Shown: positions 1-5,148 of the stretch, piece by piece
Position numbering within the stretch: the first letter of the stretch is position 1
Layout of the letters: each line of letters opens with the position of its first letter
Source: Elusimicrobia bacterium CG06_land_8_20_14_3_00_38_11
GTDB lineage: Bacteria > Elusimicrobiota > UBA8919
NCBI GenBank assembly: GCA_002780205.1
Contig: PEVQ01000276.1
Span: 1-5,148 of the forward strand
Length of the DNA stretch: 5,148 nucleotides
Reading direction: 5' to 3'
Notes under the pieces: generated by a model
The model's database searches: none
The model's input: the letters and a program-made list of their open reading frames with translations, nothing else
What the model was told of the DNA's origin: nothing
Made by a program: the position numbers and the translations under genes

Positions 1-63
1 AATTCTGTGTGGTTCTGTGGCCCAGTGAAGTTCTGTGAAATTCTGTGGCTGAATTACAGAACC
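1..63. repeat. Cluster of short TTCTGTG repeats with an inverted copy
   Basis: TTCTGTG occurs four times, at 3-9, 13-19, 31-37 and 41-47. The spacings are 10, 18 and 10 bases. AATTCTGTG is repeated exactly at 1-9 and 39-47. An inverted copy, ACAGAACC at 56-63, is the exact complement of GGTTCTGT at 11-18; TTCTGT at 41-46 can also pair with ACAGAA at 56-61 to make a small hairpin. No reading frame starts here. The array is cut by the window edge, so its full length is unknown. It may be the end of a dispersed intergenic repeat or the degenerate tail of a mobile element. It lies just upstream of the GNAT promoter, but no regulatory role can be shown. Confidence 0.6.
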
Positions 64-84
64 GGGATTAACATGGGGGGGCAG

Positions 85-90
85 TATAAT
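85..90 (+). promoter_or_regulatory. Probable -10 box of the promoter for the GNAT gene
   Basis: A perfect TATAAT lies 26 bases upstream of the ATG at 117. Transcription would be expected to start near 97, giving a leader of about 20 bases. There is no good -35 hexamer at 16-18 bases spacing: positions 62-67 read CCGGGA. There is also no TGn extension. The promoter is therefore either activator-dependent or only a chance match. The leader has no Shine-Dalgarno sequence close to the ATG; the G run at 75-80 is too far upstream and would lie before the transcript start. Confidence 0.4.
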
Positions 91-116
91 TATCAACAAA
101 TATTTACACTTAATAA

Positions 117-1250
117 ATGGGGGATATCGCTACGATTAAGATAGAAGAAGTAAAAACCATCAAAGATTTAAAAATTTTTATTGATTTTCATTATGAACTG
201 TATAAAAAAAATAAATATTTTGTTCCACCATTACGATTTGATGAAATGAATACATTAAGATGGGATAAAAATCCTGCTTTTGAACATTGTGAAAGTAAAT
301 ACTGGATTGCAGTTAGAAATAATGAGGTAGTCGGAAGGATTGCAGGAATTATCAATAAAAAATATATGGAGATATGGAAAAATAAGTATGCAAGATTCGG
401 ATGGTTCGATTTTATAGACGACATTGAGGTTTCCGGGGCACTTCTTACCGCGTTTGAAAACTGGGCAAAGGAAAAGGGCTCGACTGCCGTCCACGGTCCT
501 CTTGGCTTTACAGATCTTGACCGCGAGGGCATGCTCATCGAGGGTTTTGACAAACTCGGGACGGTGGCAAGCATCTATAATCATTCCTACTATCCTGCTC
601 ACATCGATAAATTAGGATACAAAAAGGACGCCGACTGGGTGGAATACAACGTAAAAGTTCCGTCTAAAATACCGGAAAAAGCGGAAAGGATTTCAAAAAT
701 AGTCCTGAAAAAACATAATCTGAGAATAGTCGAATTTAAAAAATCGAAAGACGTCTTAAAGTATGCAAAAGGCATTTTTGAACTTATAAATCTCAGTTAC
801 AAAGACCTCTACGGCGTTGTCGAACTCACCGAAAAACAGATTGACACTTACATAAAGCAATATCTTGGATTTGTTCATCCGGATTTCATCACAGTTATCG
901 TAGACAAAAACGACAAAGTCGTGGCATTTGAGATAGCTATGCCCTCGCTATCTGTGGCACTGCAAAAAGCAAAAGGCAGATTGTTCCCGTTCGGTTTCAT
1001 TCATCTTTTGTATGCGCTGAAAAAACCTAAATACATAGATATGTATCTTGTCGCTGTGCATCCTTCTCTGCAGAACACCGGCGTGAGCGCCCTGATTATG
1101 TTGCAACTTACGAAAGCCGCGATAAAAAATAAAATAATTTCCTGCGAGACCAATCCGGAACTTGAAACAAATGCCAAAGTCCAGTCAATTTGGGAATATT
1201 ACGAAGCAAGACAGCACAAAAGAAGAAGGTGTTATATTAAACTTTTATGA
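117..1250 (+). CDS. GNAT-fold N-acetyltransferase-like protein, full length
   Basis: This 377-residue cytoplasmic protein has no signal peptide or membrane segment. It resembles a widespread family of about 370-380 residue GNAT-like proteins of unknown substrate. The conserved central block is visible at residues 127-177 (GPLGFTDLDREGMLIEGFD, then an YNHSYYP motif and a WVEY motif). A C-terminal GNAT-like core follows at about 308-331: a beta strand (YLVAVHP), then QNTG at 319-322 in the acetyl-CoA-binding loop position. The tail has the family pattern of E344, N346, E348, N352, W359, a KRRR run at 368-371 and a final YIK. The ATG at 117 was chosen because the N-terminal residues fit the fold and no better upstream in-frame start exists. 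The stop overlaps the next ATG by 4 bases, so the two frames are probably translationally coupled. The first 300 coding bases are about 28% G+C and the next 300 about 46%. The substrate is unknown. Confidence 0.8.
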   Translation: MGDIATIKIEEVKTIKDLKIFIDFHYELYKKNKYFVPPLRFDEMNTLRWDKNPAFEHCESKYWIAVRNNEVVGRIAGIINKKYMEIWKNKYARFGWFDFIDDIEVSGALLTAFENWAKEKGSTAVHGPLGFTDLDREGMLIEGFDKLGTVASIYNHSYYPAHIDKLGYKKDADWVEYNVKVPSKIPEKAERISKIVLKKHNLRIVEFKKSKDVLKYAKGIFELINLSYKDLYGVVELTEKQIDTYIKQYLGFVHPDFITVIVDKNDKVVAFEIAMPSLSVALQKAKGRLFPFGFIHLLYALKKPKYIDMYLVAVHPSLQNTGVSALIMLQLTKAAIKNKIISCETNPELETNAKVQSIWEYYEARQHKRRRCYIKLL

Positions 1251-1432
1251 CAAAACTAAAACGACCAAAAATCGGATTGGCATTAGGAAGCGGTGGTGCA
1301 AGAGGGCTGACTCACATTGGTGTCATTAAAATTTTGGAAGAAAACAATATAGCGGGAATGTTTTTAAGGCGTCGGAATGTCAAACGGGAAAATGTTTCGG
1401 AGATAATAAAAAGGCATAATGTCACCAACTAG
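1247..1432 (+). pseudogene. Truncated patatin-like phospholipase (RssA/YchK type), N-terminal remnant
   Basis: The frame encodes 61 residues. Residues 8-35 match the first strand and helix of bacterial patatin-like lipases: KIGLALGSGGARG at 8-20, the glycine-rich oxyanion-hole motif, then HIGVIKILEENNI. Complete members are usually about 250-320 residues and next carry a GXSXG serine nucleophile and later a DG/DA aspartate. Neither is present. Homology stops at about residue 35, and the last 26 residues are basic and unrecognised. The ATG overlaps the GNAT stop as ATGA, the usual sign of a coupled operon gene. The frame ends with TAG inside the start of dnaE. No continuation of the lipase is seen in the other frames before dnaE begins, so this looks like an internal deletion or rearrangement rather than a frameshift. 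The product cannot hydrolyse lipids. A misassembly at about 1355 is an alternative explanation. Confidence 0.75.
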
Positions 1433-4400
1433 AAAACAAGCACAGTTTGTTCATCTTCATAATCACACCGAGTACTCTTTTTTAGACGGCGCCTGTCGGA
1501 TTTTAGACGATAAAGGACACCCCGCAGCACTGCTTAAAACAATGGAGGACTTCGGGCTTCCCGCCTTGGCGATTACCGACCACGGAAATATGTGCGGAGC
1601 GATTGAGTTTTATAACGGATGCCTCAAATCGGGAATAAAACCCATCATCGGTTTGGAAACATATCTGGCGGAAAAATCTCACAAAAATAAACTGCATAAC
1701 GAGAAAAATTATCATCTAACTCTACTCGCTAAAGACGAAACCGGTTACAAAAATTTAACCAAACTTTCATCAATCGCCTACCTTGACGGATTTTATTACA
1801 AGCCGAGAATTGACAAAGAACTTCTTCAAAAATATTCCGAAGGGCTTGTTGTAATGTCGGGCTGTCTTCACGGTGAAATCGCCGCTCTCTTATTGCAGGA
1901 TAAATACGATGATGCCAAAAAGACAGCCGATTTTTATAAGCAAATTTTTCCCGCCGATTTTTATATTGAACTGATGGAAAACGGAATTCCCGAGCAGACA
2001 TCAGCGAACGGGAAACTTCTCACACTTGCCAAAGAGATGTCAATTCCCGTCGTTGCAACAAATGACTGCCACTATCTCAAAAAAGAGGATGCCGAGGCGC
2101 ATGAAGTTCTTCTGTGTATCGGCACCGCCTCTACACTTTCCGACCCGAAACATCTGAAATTCCGGACCGACCAGTTTTATTACAAATCGCCGGAGGAAAT
2201 GCAGCATTCCTTTAAGGAAATTCCGGATGCAATAAAAAATACGCTTGTCATCTCGGAAAAATGTAATCTTACTATGGATTTCAGCAAACTTTACCTTCCC
2301 GATTACAAAGTTCCCGACGGTTTTACCCTTGATACTTATCTAGGAAAATTATGCGACGAAGGACTTAAAAAAAAATATGAAAGAATTACCGATGAGATAA
2401 AAAATCGCCTTGAACATGAACTCAAAATTATTTCCGATGCAGGCTATTCTGGATATTTTTTAATTGTATGGGATTTTATCAAGTTCGCAAAAAGCGAGCA
2501 TATTCCGGTCGGACCCGGAAGAGGAAGCGGCGCCGGTTCAATCGTATCCTATCTTCTGGGCATTACCGAAGTTGACCCTCTCAAATACGGGCTTCTTTTT
2601 GAAAGATTCTTAAATCCTTCCCGGCTGACCATGCCTGATTTGGATATTGATTTCGCCGACGACGGCCGCGATAAAGTGATTGACTATGTCAGAAATAAAT
2701 ACGGCGCCGACCGTGTGTCTCACATTATAACTTTTAATTCAATGCTTGCCAAAGGCGTTGTCCGTGATGTCGGACGTGTGCTTTCAGTCCCGCTTGATGC
2801 GGTCAACAAACTTGCCGCTCTTATTCCCAAACAACTCGGCATAACGCTTTCACAATCGTTATCAATAGTTCCGGAATTAAAATCGCTCTATCAGAAAGAT
2901 GAAAAAATAAAAAAACTTATTGATGTGGCTTTGAAACTTGAAGGGCTGAAGCGGCAGCCCGGCGTTCACGCTGCGGGAATAGTTATCGCAAAAGATGAAA
3001 TTACAAACTATGTTCCGCTTGCCAAAGGACGTGCCGATATTGTAACAACCCAGTATGAAGGCAAACTTTTAGAAAAAATGGGACTTCTCAAAATGGATTT
3101 TTTGGGCTTAAGAACGCTTGCCGTTATCCGTGATACGGTTGAACTTATCAAAAAAAGATACAAACTTAAATTTGAGATTGAGAATATCCCGCTTGACGAT
3201 AAAAAGGCATTTCAGTTGCTGTCGGATGCAAAAGTCGCCGGGGTGTTTCAGGTTGAAAAATCCGGAATGCGCGATTTGCTTAAAAAACTCAAACCGAAAA
3301 ACATTTCGGATATCACAGCGATTATTTCTTTATACCGCCCGGGGCCTATGGGAAGCGGAATGCTTGATGAATTTGTTGCCCGCTATCACGGAAAAACAAA
3401 ATTCAAATACGAGCATCCGTTAATGGAAAAAATACTTTCTGAAACCCACGGAATTATCGTCTATCAGGAACAGGTGATGAAAATTGCCACCGACCTCGTG
3501 GGGCTGTCGCTTTCCGAAGCGGACATATTCCGTTGGGCTATGAGCAAAAAGAATTCGGAATTTATTGAAAAATACCGCGAGGTTTTTTTAGACGGCGCTA
3601 AAAAGAAAGGACTTACGAAAACGGCTGCCGAAAAAATTTTCAACAATATAAAAAGTTTCGGCGAATACGGTTTTAATAAATCACACGCAACCGCCTACGG
3701 GTTTTTAACATACAGAACCGCATATTTGAAGGCGAATTACCCTCTGGAATTTTTTACGGCATTATTGTCGTCTGAAATCGGACATACAAATGCAGGCAAA
3801 GAGGAAGAGAATAAAATTGTCTCATATATCAAAGATGCCCAAGCGTTCGCTATTGGAATTTTTCCGCCGGATATAAACAGGTCGTTTGAAAAATTTACGA
3901 TTGAGGGCGAAGCGAATGAAAAGATGCGAGGGTTGGGTCGGGTTTCAACCCGACCGTCTAAACCCGACGCATCACACCACATTGTAGCCCACCCTTCAGG
4001 GTGGGTGAGCGAAGCGAATAAAAAAGGGATACGTTTCGGATTGGTTGCCGTTAAAAATGTAGGTGAAGGTGCGGTTGAATCCATTATCCACGAGAGAGAG
4101 AAAAGCGGGAATTATAAGTCAATAAATGATTTCATCGCCCGCGTTGATTTCCATAGCGTCAATAAAAAGGTTTTGGAATCGCTGTGCAAGGCCGGTGCGT
4201 TTGATATAATACTTCCAAAAAGAGGGATTATGCCCGCCCGTGATACATTCGTAGAAAATGTTGAGCAAATTATCGCCGCAAATTCAAAAAGGCCTGCGGA
4301 AAATGTCCAAAACCAGCCGCTCTTGTTTGATCTGCCGGCTTCGCAAAAAAATGATGTTGATACATTATCCGTTCCGATTGAAAAACAGTGGCACGAGCAT

Positions 4401-5024
4401 CAACTTTTAGCGAATGAAAAAGAGGTTTTGGGATTTTATCTCTCCGGACATCCCCTGGCGAAACATTCAAACGAAATGAAGATATATGCCAAAACCGGTA
4501 TTTCCGATATCAAGCAAAATCCGACGGAAACGGTGCGGGTTACCGGAATAGTCGCCAATTTAAGACGGCTGATTTCCAAAAAAAAAGAACAGTATGCGAG
4601 ATTTAAGCTGGAGGATTTGGACGACGAAATTGATGTGCTGGTTTTTCCGAAACTATTTAACGGTCTTGTGAAAGATACGCTGAAAATGGACGAAATGGTT
4701 GTTGTGGCGGGACGACTCAATATGGACGCCGAGCCGCCGGAGATAATTGCCGATGAAGTTGTTACTTTCAAAGAGGCAAGAAAAAAACTTGTCCGACTTA
4801 TTTCAATCAATATATCTGAAGTAGCGCTTGAAAAACAGATGCTTGAAAAATTGAAGGACTTTCTAAAACCGCACAGGGGTATAGCCAGAGTGGAGTTTTC
4901 CGTCGCCGACCATACCGGCAAAAATACTACAAAAGTAATGACCGATTTAGAGATAGAACCAAGTGATGCCGTAATATCCGGAATTGAAAAAATTTTAGGC
5001 AAAGGGGTTGTTAATTTTTCTTGA
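1419..5024 (+). CDS. dnaE: DNA polymerase III alpha subunit, with in-frame insertion
   Basis: This is the catalytic subunit of the replicative polymerase (1201 residues; the family is usually about 1100-1180). The PHP domain opens with HLHNHT at 12-17. All nine expected metal ligands are present: H14, H16, D23, H55, E80, H99, C149, D216 and H218. The palm has GPGRGSGAGS at 365-374, catalytic D409 and D411 in MPDLDIDF, and D560 in KMDFLGLRTL. The fingers show SLYRPGPM (637-644), VYQEQVM (681-687) and FNKSHATAYG (752-761). Helix-hairpin-helix sequence starts near IRFGL at 871. A clamp-binding pentapeptide QPLLF is at 966-970, and an OB fold spans about 1038-1110. Residues 834-867 are an extra segment encoded by a palindromic repeat. 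The ATG at 1419 is the only start after the in-frame TAA at 1407; AAAAGG at 1409-1414 is a weak, close Shine-Dalgarno. No separate promoter is seen, so it is probably transcribed with the upstream genes. Confidence 0.97.
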   Translation: MSPTRKQAQFVHLHNHTEYSFLDGACRILDDKGHPAALLKTMEDFGLPALAITDHGNMCGAIEFYNGCLKSGIKPIIGLETYLAEKSHKNKLHNEKNYHLTLLAKDETGYKNLTKLSSIAYLDGFYYKPRIDKELLQKYSEGLVVMSGCLHGEIAALLLQDKYDDAKKTADFYKQIFPADFYIELMENGIPEQTSANGKLLTLAKEMSIPVVATNDCHYLKKEDAEAHEVLLCIGTASTLSDPKHLKFRTDQFYYKSPEEMQHSFKEIPDAIKNTLVISEKCNLTMDFSKLYLPDYKVPDGFTLDTYLGKLCDEGLKKKYERITDEIKNRLEHELKIISDAGYSGYFLIVWDFIKFAKSEHIPVGPGRGSGAGSIVSYLLGITEVDPLKYGLLFERFLNPSRLTMPDLDIDFADDGRDKVIDYVRNKYGADRVSHIITFNSMLAKGVVRDVGRVLSVPLDAVNKLAALIPKQLGITLSQSLSIVPELKSLYQKDEKIKKLIDVALKLEGLKRQPGVHAAGIVIAKDEITNYVPLAKGRADIVTTQYEGKLLEKMGLLKMDFLGLRTLAVIRDTVELIKKRYKLKFEIENIPLDDKKAFQLLSDAKVAGVFQVEKSGMRDLLKKLKPKNISDITAIISLYRPGPMGSGMLDEFVARYHGKTKFKYEHPLMEKILSETHGIIVYQEQVMKIATDLVGLSLSEADIFRWAMSKKNSEFIEKYREVFLDGAKKKGLTKTAAEKIFNNIKSFGEYGFNKSHATAYGFLTYRTAYLKANYPLEFFTALLSSEIGHTNAGKEEENKIVSYIKDAQAFAIGIFPPDINRSFEKFTIEGEANEKMRGLGRVSTRPSKPDASHHIVAHPSGWVSEANKKGIRFGLVAVKNVGEGAVESIIHEREKSGNYKSINDFIARVDFHSVNKKVLESLCKAGAFDIILPKRGIMPARDTFVENVEQIIAANSKRPAENVQNQPLLFDLPASQKNDVDTLSVPIEKQWHEHQLLANEKEVLGFYLSGHPLAKHSNEMKIYAKTGISDIKQNPTETVRVTGIVANLRRLISKKKEQYARFKLEDLDDEIDVLVFPKLFNGLVKDTLKMDEMVVVAGRLNMDAEPPEIIADEVVTFKEARKKLVRLISINISEVALEKQMLEKLKDFLKPHRGIARVEFSVADHTGKNTTKVMTDLEIEPSDAVISGIEKILGKGVVNFS
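3923..3973. repeat. Long imperfect hairpin, first palindrome of the element
   Basis: Three nested stems are visible. GATGCG (3923-3928) pairs with CGCATC (3968-3973). GGGTT (3930-3934) pairs with AACCC (3961-3965). GGTCGGGTT (3936-3944) pairs with AACCCGACC (3947-3955). Together they give 20 base pairs over 51 bases, closed by a TTCA or two-base loop. The AACCCGAC arm sequence recurs at 3961-3968, giving an alternative pairing partner. This would form a stable structure in the dnaE mRNA or in single-stranded DNA. It is not a terminator: no T run follows and it lies mid-gene. Confidence 0.8.
3988..4005. repeat. Second palindrome of the element
   Basis: CCCACCC (3988-3994) pairs perfectly with GGGTGGG (3999-4005) around a TTCA loop at 3995-3998. 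The pairing can extend one base pair into the loop. It lies 14 bases after the first hairpin and just before the right-hand direct repeat. Both hairpins use the same TTCA loop, which suggests one composite repeat family rather than chance. Confidence 0.75.
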
Positions 5025-5042
5025 CCATGTTAGAGATACCGT

Positions 5043-5119
5043 CCGGATAATGTAAAAAAAGTATTTGACAAACTGCCGGTTTTGTATTATACTACATTAT
5101 GCACCGGTTTCTTATTGTA
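5043..5119. promoter_or_regulatory. Inverted and direct repeats around the promoter, candidate operators
   Basis: ATAATGTA at 5047-5054 and its exact complement TACATTAT at 5093-5100 flank the core promoter. Each arm is bordered on its outer side by CCGG (5043-5046 and 5104-5107, the latter after a 3-base offset). In addition, CCGGTTTTGTATTATA (5076-5091) and CCGGTTTCTTATTGTA (5104-5119) are direct repeats matching at 13 of 16 positions, 28 bases apart. HicB antitoxins and HicAB complexes are known to repress their own promoters through repeated operator sequences, so these are plausible binding sites. That role is inferred from position only. Confidence 0.4.
5065..5093 (+). promoter_or_regulatory. 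Sigma70-type promoter of the HicB-like gene
   Basis: A perfect -35 hexamer TTGACA (5065-5070) is followed, after exactly 17 bases, by TATACT (5088-5093), one base off the -10 consensus. TATTAT at 5085-5090 is an overlapping alternative, but its spacer is only 14 bases. The expected start point, 6-7 bases after the -10 box, falls at about 5099-5100, on the ATG of the next gene, so the message may be leaderless. The promoter lies in the 74-base gap after dnaE and gives the downstream gene its own transcription. No rho-independent terminator for dnaE was seen in this gap. Confidence 0.75.
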
Positions 5120-5148
5120 ATTGAAAAAGCAAAAAAAAATTATTCTGC
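5099..5148 (+). CDS. HicB-family antitoxin, N-terminal part cut by window end
   Basis: The 16 complete codons read MHRFLIVIEKAKKNYS, followed by GC, which begins an alanine codon. This is the typical opening of HicB-family proteins: a first beta strand ending in VIE, then a short turn and NYSA, usually continuing to a PDLPGC motif. In type II HicAB systems HicB binds and neutralises the HicA mRNA interferase and represses the operon. Since dnaE lies immediately upstream, any hicA partner must be downstream; the gene may also be a solitary hicB. The ATG sits only 6 bases after the -10 box, so translation is probably leaderless or uses a later start. The call rests on a short segment and is not certain. 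Confidence 0.65.
   Translation, partial: MHRFLIVIEKAKKNYS

Larger units (their letters stand above)
3907..4019. repeat. Palindromic element inserted in frame in dnaE, with flanking 11-bp direct repeats
   Basis: GCGAAGCGAAT occurs exactly at 3907-3917 and 4009-4019, a 102-base offset. One copy plus the intervening 91 bases therefore adds 34 codons without changing frame. The segment 3918-4019 is about 57% G+C (58 of 102), higher than the surrounding gene. It contains two palindromes with TTCA loops. It encodes residues 834-867, rich in R, S, P, H and G, which interrupt the short stretch between FTIEG and IRFGL where DnaE proteins normally have only a few residues. The direct repeats may be a target-site duplication or the ends of the element itself. 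The reading frame used is the only + strand frame without a stop here: the others hit TAA at 3959-3961 and TAG at 3985-3987. The layout resembles in-frame palindromic elements known from Rickettsia, but the sequence family is not identified. Confidence 0.8.

Noticed and set aside
1..63. CRISPR-like array
   Set aside because: The repeat unit is only 7-9 bases and the gaps are 3-11 bases, far below CRISPR repeat and spacer sizes.
191..615. Overlapping open frames on both strands inside the GNAT gene
   Set aside because: The 117-1250 frame has clear conserved family motifs through this region; the others have low-complexity composition and no recognisable motif.
3923..4005. Terminator or structured RNA gene inside dnaE
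   Set aside because: The hairpins lie within an intact reading frame, lack a T tract and fit no tRNA or known RNA pattern. An inserted repeat explains them better.
3737..4084. 115-codon minus-strand open frame spanning the palindromic element
   Set aside because: It is antisense to conserved dnaE motifs and has no family resemblance. Palindromic DNA tends to be open on both strands, so openness is weak evidence.
4436..5002. 188-codon open frame on the minus strand
   Set aside because: It lies wholly inside conserved dnaE coding sequence, is very rich in serine, isoleucine and phenylalanine, and shows no recognisable domain. It is a shadow of the + strand gene.
5025..5064. Rho-independent terminator after dnaE
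   Set aside because: No GC-rich stem followed by a T run is present. The A run at 5054-5060 is not preceded by a strong hairpin for either strand.

Overview
The window carries one complete housekeeping gene, dnaE, for the catalytic alpha subunit of DNA polymerase III. Upstream is an intact GNAT-like acetyltransferase gene and the truncated start of a patatin-like lipase gene. Downstream is the first 50 bases of a probable HicB antitoxin gene. All genes read on the + strand. G+C is moderate to low. Shine-Dalgarno sites are weak or absent, while sigma70-type promoter elements are clear. The organism looks like an uncultured Gram-negative-type or candidate-phylum bacterium. Omnitrophota, Elusimicrobiota or a relative is a low-confidence guess from the style of the DnaE N-terminus and the repeat-rich DNA.

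Layout. Positions 1-116 hold a cluster of TTCTGTG repeats and a perfect TATAAT box before the GNAT gene (117-1250). The GNAT stop overlaps the ATG of a patatin-like reading frame by 4 bases (ATGA, 1247-1250). That frame keeps only the oxyanion-hole segment of the fold and ends at 1432. It overlaps the start of dnaE (1419-5024) by 14 bases. With no promoter visible in front of dnaE, the three frames look like one translationally linked transcript. A deletion or rearrangement has probably removed most of the lipase gene and left dnaE directly behind the remnant. The 74-base gap after dnaE holds a near-consensus promoter for the HicB-like gene. Its expected start point falls on or next to the ATG, so the message may be leaderless. 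Repeats around this promoter are candidate operators.

The most striking feature is inside dnaE. A GC-rich, double-palindrome segment at 3918-4019 lies between two exact 11-bp direct repeats and adds exactly 102 bases (34 codons) in frame, just before the conserved IRFGL block. It reads like a mobile palindromic element that has become part of an essential protein, analogous in concept to the Rickettsia palindromic elements. DnaE otherwise has all expected catalytic residues. Its PHP domain has all nine metal-ligand positions, which suggests built-in proofreading.
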